A stretch of 64,000 nucleotides of DNA, taken from positions 77,658,969-77,722,968 of the forward strand of contig OX377205.1 in assembly GCA_947396885.1 (NCBI GenBank). The letters run 5' to 3'. Within the stretch, counting starts at the first letter, position 1, and every line of letters starts with the position of its first letter. The notes beneath the pieces were generated by a model. That model did no database searches, was not told the origin of the DNA, and saw nothing but the letters and a program-made list of their open reading frames with translations. The position numbers and the translations under genes were made by a program. This DNA is from Heligmosomoides polygyrus polygyrus (lineage: Eukaryota > Nematoda > Chromadorea > Rhabditida > Heligmosomidae). Of the stretch, positions 11,104 to 20,519 are shown piece after piece.

Positions 11104-12348
11104 TCACTTTTGAAACGCGGTTCGACTGCCTCGCTTCTCTTTGATTCCTCTTGTCATCCTTTGACGCTGGTGTTTTCGCGCTTTCTGGACCTGGACGAAC
11201 ACCAGCTGATTTGAATGCGATGTATCAGCATGACGCGTGGTGAGGTCCCTGGCAATGAAAGCACAGGCGCTGCTTACAGTTCCTTGTTGCGTGCTGCGCT
11301 GAGGCACACAGAGAGCAGAGGTTGTTGTCTCGTAGGTACTTTGACCGCTCCTGCGGTGTCCTGGAATCCGGTCAAGAGGGATTTGTGGTTTTTGCAGCAG
11401 TACATACTCGTTCTCTGTACTGCTAGTTTCTCTTTCCTCTTAGTGTCGATCGTGGTATTCTGAGGATGACGTTCCTCCGATTTGTCGATATAAAGGGTCA
11501 TGAGTTCTTTGCTGGAAATTGCCTTTTAAAAGCCGGAATAGTGTCTTGATTGTAAGTGATGTATCTGAGAATTCGCGTGCTTCTTGAAAGGATTTTCTTT
11601 CGCGTTGCCTCTGGGAGCTTTGATAGGACTTTCCTTACTGTCCACTGTGCGTCCACAGTTTCCACTTTTCGTTCCAGCTGCAGCGCGATTGCTTGAATCT
11701 GTTTGAAAACAACCCGTTGCTCCTTGATGGAGTGATTCTGAGGTGAACACCGGTCAGGTCGATCGATCAAATGGTGAATCAGTTGCACTGGGTTCCCGTA
11801 AAGGCTTTCTAGAAGACGTATGGCCTTCACGTAATTATCAGCCGTTACATGGCATGGAAATTGCGCACTGATTTAAGAGCTTCTCCATGTAAAGCACTCA
11901 ACAGGTAGTTGAATTTGAACAGCTCCGGTTGCGGTTGTGAGTGGACGTTCGCGTTATAGAGCTTCTAAAAATTGTCCCACTCGCAGATGTTTCCGCTGAG
12001 CTTTGGGATTGGGAGTGTAGGTAGGTCAAGCTGCTTGGTTTGCACACTACTTGCGTTAGTAGTGGCTGTGGATGAAGCACCAGACAACGGTTGCATATCT
12101 GCAATTGCCTTTTGAGATCTAAGCCTTGCCTGAAGTAGGAATCGGTAATTCAGAGCTGAAGCTAGGGAAACTTCAGCCGTACTTACGTAGACTTTCCAGT
12201 CGTTGGCTTGCTCTTCACTATCGGAATCAACGACCTCAGCAAATTTATTGAGAACTTTCTCAAGTTTCTCAGTAACGATCTCTGTGGCTCTAACCCCTTC
12301 TTCTAGTACAACAAGGGAGGCCCATAAAGTTCCCCCAAAGATTCTCAA
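11104..12348 (-). pseudogene. gag of BEL/Pao element 2
   Basis: 11965-12348 is an N-terminal gag segment (KLEKVLNKFAEVVDSDSEEQ) ending in PTLPIPKLSGNICEWDNF, the DUF1759 entry motif. 11498-11830 continues with LLESLYGNPVQLIHHLIDR and TVRKVLSKLPEATRKKIL. 11104-11500 corresponds to the poorly preserved zinc-knuckle region. Stops and frameshifts throughout. The 5' end is cut at about 12,305-12,350 by the next repeat. Confidence 0.85.
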
Positions 12349-14145
12349 AGTGACCTATATGGTCTTGTAGAGCATCGGATGACGATCACAGATCTGTGTT
12401 TCGCTTTTGCGACAGGCCATTGTGTGGTCCGGAAATGGCAAAAAATAGTACCACTTCAGAGCGGGTTGATAAGGCATAAGTGACACCTGGAATGGCCCTG
12501 CCGTGCTCTGAACTTAACTTACAAAAGGTTTAGAGCTCAAATTAAAAAAAATTAGAAAAAAATTAAGCTCAAATTATAGTAATATGATGATTTCATACGT
12601 TTCCTAAACGAAGCCACAGTGTACGTTCAAGTCATTCATTCGTAACTGCTTCGGCAGCAATTGGTGGCCGAGTGGATAGCGGGTCAGACTTGCGGGAGGG
12701 GCTCCAGGGTTCGGTTGCGGGGTTAAGGTTTCTGCGTCCCTATAGGTGGACTGTTATGGCCTTACAATGAAGATTACATTTCGGCTTCGGTAAGGTACCT
12801 TCTTCGCGTCATAATCTCGCTTTCAAGCTGTTGTCAGATGTGGAAAAAGCTGGTTTTGCTGTGTGGAGCGATATCGCGCGGCCAATAAAGGATGTCTCGC
12901 TGAGGAACGTTCCGTTAGATGCTACCCCCATATGATCTCTTTGGTATGTTCTCAATTACTTTTGGAAGTGTTTCTCGCTGTCACCTCATTCGTGAACCCG
13001 ATCGACAAGCATTTATTTGACACATAATCAACAAGGCAGGTTCATTGCTCTTCGGATTCCTTTCCAGACTGCTTTTTATTCTTCTCGCAACTTTCACAAT
13101 TCTACTATTTGTTACCAAGTACAGCATATACTCCCTCAACTCTGGAAATCGAAAAAACTTTTTCGTCCAAAATTCATCTATAGGGTTATCTGGGATGTAG
13201 ATCACCTATCTGGAAACAATTTTCGTTGAAACAATGGATGGCAAAAGGTGATGGGTATGTGTAAGTGACAGGATGCACGCAGAATAACCTGCATTGTTGC
13301 CTTTCACGACTCCAGAGGTCGGAGAGCGAATAAAAGAAAACATTTCGCCCAAACGTCGCCATCGAAGGTTGTTTGGGCTGCTGATCACGGATATGACACC
13401 TGTTTTTAAAATTTAGGTATATTACTGCAGGTTACGGTAGATATGGGTGAGTAAAGCTGTCCACGTTAGTGGGATCGCTTCCTTCTCCAAAGTGGTCAGA
13501 CTTATTTTCCAACCCTCGACTTCAACCTTTGATGGAATGTAGTTCAAACAAAATGTAACTTAGAAAAAGTGACAGATTCGTGGTAACATCTTAAATAATT
13601 TCCATACGTGAAATTTAAGCGGTAGTCATGACTTCGTCACCCTTATTCACCACTACCCAACAATACGGTACCCTACCGCAGCCAAATGTACCCTTCAGTT
13701 GCAAGAATTGGAGTAGACCACAAAGCAAATTCCGTAACCTTCCCCGGAATCGAACCCTCGACCTCTCCCATAAGTCCGCCTCGCTATACACCCGGCCATC
13801 CAGTCGCTGGCGACACTGTTGCGAATGAATCACTTGAATGTAGACTGCAGCTTCGTCTAGAAAACGTAGGAAATCATCATAATACTATAATCTAATTTTA
13901 ATTTGAGCTCCAAACCTTTTGTAAGTTGAGTTCAGAGCACGACAGGGCCATTCCAGGCATCACTTTTGCCTTATCAACCCCACTCTGAAGTGATACCATT
14001 TTTTGCCATTTTCGGACCACTCAGCGAAACAAAGCGTAGCAAAAGCGAAACAAAGACCTGTAATCCTCATCCGATGCTCTACAAGACCATATCGGTCATG
14101 TTGAAAATCTTTGGGGAAAGTTCATGGGCTTTCCTTGTAAGGATA
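12305..14145. mobile_element. element with ~500-bp inverted termini carrying tRNA-like segments
   Basis: 12,305-12,810 matches the reverse complement of 13,640-14,145 at roughly 75 percent by eye. Paired stretches include AACAAGGGAGGCCCATAAAG with the GGCTTTCCTTG end, and the ATGCTCTACAAGACCATAT type ends. Each terminus contains a tRNA-Ser/Leu-like segment: GTGGCCGAGTGGATAGCGGG then GGGTTCGGTT on plus, and TGGCCGGGTG then GGTTCGATTCC on minus. No transposase. Either a foldback-type DNA element or two inverted copies of one SINE or MITE. Confidence 0.65.
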
Positions 14146-14459
14146 TTATTGTGAACTTCTTCTCTAGGAGAAGTTTCTGAAACCTGTAGCCTTTCTATGC
14201 TTTCCTTTTGAAACCTGGAAATAACCTGATCTAATTTATTCCCATACTAAGTTAAAAGTCTCTCCCGGGCTGTGAGTTGTGCGACCATTTTCGTGTTATA
14301 ACCTGCAGCAGGTGCCAGACAGTGAAAAGGTGAAAGCGATAGTTCAAGTTTTTCAACTTGAGCTTTATCTGTAGCGATAGAACGTAATCTTCCTTGCCCG
14401 AAAACGTCCAGAAGTTTACTTTAGAAAAGGAACAGCATGCAAAGCTAACTAAGTGCAGA

Positions 14460-14645
14460 ATTTTTTTTAACTGACCTGAATTCGTCGTTGGGCCGATGCA
14501 CCATATAGCGAGCCAACTCTTTCGAATTTCCTGCTGCCACGCGGGACGATGTCTTGACTAAGCTCGCTACCGTCTCAAACACGACATGACCACGAATTCA
14601 ACCACGACACGACACGCATGGATCTCAAACTTGGGTAATTAAACC
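14460..14645 (-). pseudogene. retrocopy of an SL1 trans-spliced transcript
   Basis: 14,624-14,645 read on the minus strand equals the canonical 22-nt nematode SL1 leader base for base. It is followed not by the GT of an SL RNA gene but directly by ATCCATGCG and a possibly coding segment (open from about 14,595, including SKELARYMVHRPND), ending in an A8 run at about 14,463-14,470. This is the structure expected of a reverse-transcribed, SL-capped mRNA. The parent gene is not recognised and the target-site duplication is unclear. Confidence 0.75.
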
Positions 14646-14656
14646 GATTTATTAAA

Positions 14657-14713
14657 GATTTCCGTTAATTCGTTTTATTAATTTATTAATAATAACACGA
14701 ATTAACGGAAATC
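14657..14713. repeat. 16-bp perfect inverted repeat, 25-nt AT spacer
   Basis: GATTTCCGTTAATTCG (14,657-14,672) and its exact reverse complement (14,698-14,713), just upstream of the SL1 retrocopy. Possibly part of its insertion site or a small MITE. Confidence 0.85.
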
Positions 14714-14999
14714 AGGTTCTGCTGGAAAATGACCGAAAATTATAAAAGTTAGAAAAAGCAAGCAAGTGGCTATCGGCGGCGTAGAAATGTCCTCTCGTTG
14801 TTTAGGCGGAGCTCTTATACAGGAGCGCGAGGTTCTGGTGAAGAGCACGATAAGCCTATGCTTCTTGAGAGCGGCTCGCAAATGAGCACGTCGATAAGCA
14901 TTTCAAATTCTTGAGCTACCGTCTGACAGAAAGTATGCTGAACAACACTTTTACAAAAAATGGATCACTTGTCTTGTCGACATTTCATTTTTTCAAAGA

Positions 15000-15506
15000 T
15001 CAAATCAATTGAGATAATCTCCATTTTGTTCCACCACACTTTTGCAAAGGCTGGGTAATTTTCTTATTACTCTCGCGCAAAACACTGCAGTTCTGGAGTC
15101 GAACCATTGCTGAGTCCAATATTTGAGGTCTTCGTTTCAAAGTATTTCTCTCCAGTTTCTTGCTCGAGAGCACGGAAGAGATGGCAGTCGGTAGGGGCAA
15201 GGTCAGGGCATAACCGGTGGATGTGAAATTACCTCCCTGCCCAGCTCCTTTATTGTTCCTCTTGTGAGTCTTGCAACATGTGGTTTTGCATTGTCATGCA
15301 GGATCATCACCTTTGACTTCTCAGGCCTCTTTTCTCGGAGAGCCGCCGATCCCAATTTGTTGGAGTTGGCCACTGTATGTGGCAGTAGTAAGTGTTTGTC
15401 CACTTCTGAGAGTTTACCAGTAAATCACTCCTCTGATATCTCACCAAACACTCAAGTGAATCTTCCTTTTGTGAACATTGGGCTTGAACAGGCTCAAGGT
15501 TCTCTT
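15000..15506 (-). mobile_element. mariner (D34D-type) transposase remnant
   Basis: The minus-strand frame at 15203-15403 holds KVMILHDNAKPHVARLTR and ELGREVISHPPVMP, matching the mariner HDNARPH and HPPYSPDLAP blocks. 15000-15200 continues the C-terminal part. Disrupted at SPDLAP and truncated by the N gap. Confidence 0.8.
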
Positions 15507-15706
15507 NNNNNNNNNNNNNNNNNNNNNNNNNNNNNNNNNNNNNNNNNNNNNNNNNNNNNNNNNNNNNNNNNNNNNNNNNNNNNNNNNNNNNNNNNNNNNN
15601 NNNNNNNNNNNNNNNNNNNNNNNNNNNNNNNNNNNNNNNNNNNNNNNNNNNNNNNNNNNNNNNNNNNNNNNNNNNNNNNNNNNNNNNNNNNNNNNNNNNN
15701 NNNNNN
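15507..15706. other. assembly gap, exactly 200 N
   Basis: Run of 200 N inside a mariner remnant. The same size as the second gap, so probably a fixed scaffold spacer. Confidence 0.99.
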
Positions 15707-15957
15707 TTGATGACTAGTCTCTGATTCACTGCTAGTGTCAATCGGCATTTTGCTCACTGGCTGTAAGTAGTTCTACTATTTATCCACAGTAGAGGCGTAG
15801 AGTGGAGAAAGCAATTGCTTTTGCAATTTCCAGCATTTCAAGGAGCCGCCGCAGTGAAGACGCCAGCGCCTGTGCACCTTTGGAATGAGCCTTACAGTGT
15901 TCACCAACTTGGCTTCAGTAGTAGTAGAGCGCCTAACGTCAGTTATTTGACCAAACT

Positions 15958-16212
15958 TTAATGATAAACAAATAAAAGTACAAAGTACAGCGTTAACCAA
16001 GCTCTCTCTTGGATGCGCCACACTTCCGATTTCTGCGGGATCTCGTGAAGACAATTTTTATGCGTAGTTGACCACTACAATAAACTGCGTGGGCAGGTCA
16101 GTGTTTTGTCCTTTATGAACAAGTCCCGTACCAATTCGTCGACCTTGGAAATAATTGATTTGGCGTGCATGAAGGAGTCCTGCCTCCTCCGACTGCGCTG
16201 CGCGCGCCCAGT
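15958..16212 (-). mobile_element. SINE-A copy (tRNA-derived)
   Basis: Minus strand: the 5' part contains CGCAGCGCAGTCGGAGGAGG (A-box-like) near 16,185-16,210. The 3' part ends with the family signature GTGGCGCATCCAAGAGAGAG and a CTTTTATTTG tail near 15,965-16,025. Slightly rearranged in the middle. Confidence 0.65.
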
Positions 16213-16805
16213 CCTATCCAATTTATGAAGTGGCAGTAACTACAGAACATTTGATGAACTTATAGGCACCAGTCGATGGGAAAATTTGCGTTTCCGCGCT
16301 GCAATTACTCTAGCACTAAAAAATAGGATAAATAAAGCCCTCAGTCTTCCTGGACTTAAACTATGACAGACGATTCGTGCGAGCACTGGTAGCGGCTCTC
16401 GCCGCTGTTCTAAAGCTGAGCACTGAAGCGGGGAAACGCTAGAAGATAACCAACGCAAAGATTTTAAAAATGCTTGGAAGATCAATAAACTCAAAAGTGA
16501 AGCACATACATGCAAATTTTGACGACAATAGGAATAGGTGTCTTATGACAGTAGATCACATTTCCATAAACATGTGCGATATAGATATATACTATTGTAC
16601 CGTTTTCACGTCAAACTGGACACTCGGACAGGTGAATTTTAAAAAATTCGAAAGAAAGATAAAAATATTCTTGAACAAAAAGTCTTTTAATCGTTTTGAA
16701 GAGTCTCTAACTTAATGTGTAAGAAGCTTGCTTCGATTTGAAAGGCGTCCACTGTGTTTTCAGAATCGTCATATTGGTTTGAAAGTGTATCCAATTTGAC
16801 GCGAA

Positions 16806-18250
16806 AATGGTATATATATATATATATACCATTTTCAGTTCAAATTCAACGTTTTCGAAATCAAATTCAATATTTTCGAAAACGAATTCAACGTTTTCGA
16901 AATCAAATTCAATGTTTTCGAAATCAAATTCAACGTCTTCTTTGCAAGCTGTACGTTTCAATGTTTACTTCTTCTCAAAAAATTCAAACATTCAGAAATG
17001 CTATGCAACGAAAATTAGAAACAACTCGCAAGTTAAGCAGGTCAGGCACTTCAGTAGTGATACGACACAAGTACATAGTAGTGAGCAAACTAAGTGATAC
17101 AACTATACAGTATGATAAACAATACAGCAACACAACAATAACTATTCAAAATAGCACAATGAGCAAGTGAGAGTAAATCATGTACTGTTGAATCTTTGCC
17201 CTGCTGCAGCTGCTGTCATGTTTACCATCATGTGGAGGACGTAGTTTGCGCAATCTTGCTGCGATACAGAATGAACACCCTCTTCAATAACTTCGGCCAG
17301 CGTCCTCTCCGCGACAGGATTACTTAGGAGGCGCCTCGCCGTAGCCTTCACTTTTGAAAAAACGTTTTCCGTAGGATTAAGCATGTAAGAGTATGGCGAC
17401 AAAAACTTTAAGGTGTATGATTGTCCCATAATTGTCCGCAGGTCGTCCGCTTTGTGAATCCTGGCGTTGTCCATGATCAGCCACGCGCCATTCATCTCTT
17501 CGTTGTCGCGAATTCGGCTCAAAAGTTCTTCAATGAACTTGTGGTGGTGCGTGCTGCACAAAGTCGAGGGCGTAGGCTTGCCGACTCGCGATGGTTCTAT
17601 CGCAGTTGACGCGGTCAAGCTCCCGGTGGCATTTTTTAAGTGTGATCTGGAGTTTCCTTAGAGCGTTGAAAATCGTAGCAACTGACACGTCGAGGTTTTT
17701 TCGTCCTTGAGAAATCCTCGCATCTGCGCCAAGGTGTGCTGTGGATGCCGCTCTACGACCTCTTCGATGAAACGCAAGACTTCATCGGTAAGCTTTTTCG
17801 GTCTGGTACCTGCAGATTGAAAATTGAGTACTGAAACAACGAGTGACTGATCGTGAGTATGAACTCAAACCCTTACCTCCGCGAGGGCGCTCAACAATTT
17901 CTCCATCTCGTTTGTACGAGTTGATGATGCTTCGAGCAGTGTTCTCGTTGATATCAGCAACTTTAGCAGCATCCTGTGTGGTCATTCCGTTGACGTACAC
18001 CAGCAGCACCAAGATCTCCTTCTGGCTTCGAGACACTCGACTGTATGGGCCGCGTCGCCGGCTTTGTTGAACGTCTTGATCATCGGTGCTCATGTTGTCT
18101 GCAAGCACGGCGAATCGCGCAATAGCAAGAAAGAGTGGATTGGTCGGCTTATATGATACGGGGAGATTCCTGAGGAACGTTGAAATCGACTTGTAAAATA
18201 TTGAATTTGATTTCGAAAACGTTGAATTTGAACTGAAAATGGTATATACA
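16806..18250 (-). mobile_element. IS630/Tc1-type transposon with 21-bp subterminal iterons
   Basis: Both ends carry ATGGTATATA plus TTTTCAGTTCAAATTCAACG in inverted orientation. Inside the left end (16,836-16,938) five 21-bp units of TTCGAAATCAAATTCAAYGTT type stand in tandem; two remain at the right end (18,197-18,235). Minus-strand exons: 17782-18108 is a helix-turn-helix (TTQDAAKVADINENTARSI). 17178-17618 is a DDE_3-type core with WLIMDNARIHK and the acidic LNPTENVFSKVK. The region that should hold the first catalytic Asp (about 17,620-17,780) is disrupted, so it is probably inactive. Confidence 0.85.
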
Positions 18251-19890
18251 TGTACTGTACGTATCTACGGTCTTAGAAGAAAAATGTAACAAATCCTAGT
18301 TCATAAAAATTACTGAAAACTGCCATAAATCGTTAAATCTTAAATCGTAGGGCATGATCATACAGACTGCTGATTAAGTAGGGCTTCTTGTTTTAGGGTG
18401 AAAGTTTAGTCTTCGACTGACGATCACTGCAAGGCGCCATACCAGTTCACAGAGTGCATGCGTTAACATAAGGGCTTATCGAGCTTTTTTAGGTCCCTAC
18501 GGATTCGATCCGGGTAGATCCGTCCAAGCGCTATTCAACCAGGACTAAAGGCGTTCAAGATTAGCTTCCCCGATTCCAAATAGGAGTAGAATGTGCGATC
18601 TTTTCCAGATGCGGCGAGTCTCTACAACTCGCAGATCCCTCCTAAAGCTGCATTAATCATGTATGCGGTACACAGATCAGTAGGTTTCGTAGTAGAAGTT
18701 TAACGACTGTGAGCTGAGATAGGAGTTCGTTGGATACTCGGTGTAACACTTAGGTTTTAAAAAGTTTTCTATGGAAGGTCGTCAAAAACGAGCCGCTCAA
18801 AAGATTGCTGAAAAAATATTTGTATCGGAGTACATCAGAACGGACCTAAAAGTATCGTTACGGTCAAGGGATAGGGAGTTTATGCTAATTCAAAAAGCAT
18901 TAAGAAATGTTTTATCTAAGAAGATTACTCTGTAGGTTGAAATGATGTTTGGACGAGTGGTGTTGTGAATATTTTCGACTTTTCCAGGCTCCGAAGGAGG
19001 CAAAACTACCGAAACGTCAGCCGGAATAGAGCCGTTAACAATATTGGTCGATAGTTTATCAAGAACATGTCATAATTCAAAAAGCGTACATATTTTTCTA
19101 AAAGTCACCCTGCTTAGATGAGTTCTTAATGCAAAATTTTTCAGAATTTCCTTCATTTTCTTCGGTTTTTCTTTTTCTTTTTGTCTTCAAATTGCTGTGC
19201 CTGCGTTTGTATCTACTACCTTGCTAAGCTTTTCTAGCTCAAATCTTATTTGGTCATTCTTATTATCTGCTGTTTGCTTCTGTTTTTTTCATATACATGC
19301 GTCTAAACCAAATCAGTATGGAGGCACTCTTCGCATCACTTCTAGTTTCACATCTAATTCTGGCACAGTTTCAGCGTTCAAGTCTCCATACGACAAGTTT
19401 TATAACATAAAACCTGCAAAATTTTAATGCAAATGTTGTCTGTGCATTCTGATAGCATGCTAAAGTTCTTCACTTTATATAAATAGGGTGAATAGGAAGC
19501 AATTCCTCTTCTCTTTTTCTTTGTGCATGATTTGCTATTCATTAGTTTATTAAAGTATCCAACAACTCATTAAAAAGCTGTTGATTCTTTTTTAAATTCA
19601 GCTTGATTTTACACTAGCTTCTGGTCTAGTTAGTTTCTAGTGAGTGCAACAGGAGATGTTTATTATTCTCTGGATACAACCGACTACTTCCCCAGCGTGT
19701 ACACATTCGGATGCTGCTAGTTCTAACAGCTGTTCTTGTTTAACGAACTGCTAATTTCCGTAGTGCTTAGTGGTACCGTGAAATATTAGTTGTCTTCTCA
19801 TTGCTGGTTTCACTTATTTAATCATTTGCTCAGTTAACCTTCCTTCGTAGCATGCAAAGGTTATTCACCTGTATCACCTGTAACACCTGT
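18250..19890. other. 1.6 kb without a recognised gene
   Basis: AT-rich. There is an open frame at 19197-19427 (76 codons, serine- and phenylalanine-rich) with no recognisable family. No repeat of the families listed here was seen. Confidence 0.5.
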
Positions 19891-20400
19891 CGTTCCGTTG
19901 ATCATCGAATTGCTCGAGCGGGTGCCAGCAGCGTCTCCATTCGTCCCTGTCGCGTGCCAGAGTGGTCCAATGGATCCTCCTCGCTCGAGGGACACGAAGA
20001 GCGTCATATCGGTCGTTCAGGGCTTTAACGAAGAAGTCCGACTAACGCGTTGGTGGGCGTCCTGGTGTTCTTTTGACATCCCGCGGAATCCAGTCGGTGA
20101 TGGCTCTCGTCCAACGGGTGTCTGCGAAGCGCATTACGTGGCCGGCCCACCTAATTTTCGACAACTTGGCCCACGCGACAGCGTCTCTGATCTTCGAACG
20201 TCGGCGAAGCTCGGAACTCCGGAGGCCTTCTCTCACTTGCGTGAGTCGTGTCACTCCGAGCATCGCCCTCTCGATTCCACGCTGCGCAACGCTGATCGCG
20301 TGTTCATCCTGCTTTCGTATATCCCAGGTCTCTGAGGCGTATGTTAGGGCAGGAAGAACAGTGGAGCGAAGACTTATGGGACAACCTAATAATTGTCAAC
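19890..20400 (-). mobile_element. LINE reverse transcriptase C-terminal tail
   Basis: The minus-strand frame 20042-20263 contains SKIRWAGHVMRFADTRWTRA and [20 protein letters not shown], a signature of an abundant nematode LINE (RTE/CR1-type) RT tail. It continues to about 19,890. It ends about 120 bp upstream of the SESTD1 start codon. Confidence 0.8.
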
Positions 20401-20466
20401 CAATGACTAGCTATTTCGCTTCCGACATATTCACACTATTGCATATCCACCGGTCAGTCAACAGTT

Positions 20467-20477
20467 CGCTTTTTCAG
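20467..20477 (+). promoter_or_regulatory. candidate 5' acceptor (SL trans-splice site) of SESTD1
   Basis: CGCTTTTTCAG is a strong nematode splice acceptor 43 nt upstream of the first ATG at 20520, with no coding exon recognised upstream. The leader after it holds an in-frame TAG. In nematodes such a site just before the start codon is the usual place for spliced-leader addition. The function is inferred; a cis-spliced 5' UTR exon is the alternative. Confidence 0.5.
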
Positions 20478-20519
20478 ATAAGCAGTGGATAGCATAATCC
20501 AGTTGTACAAGATCATTCC

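Noticed and set aside
15264..15757. Open frames spanning the first gap
   Set aside because: Continuity is only through undetermined bases; the real content is a mariner relic on one side.
16707..17170. Repetitive frames with FDFENIE or FSKSNS repeats (also 44,298-44,682 and 45,173-45,461)
   Set aside because: They are readings of the 21-bp iterons, whose length is a multiple of three, so every frame looks like a repeat protein.
19197..19427. Small secreted-protein gene (76 codons)
   Set aside because: No promoter, splice or family support, in an AT-rich stretch; a chance frame is as likely.
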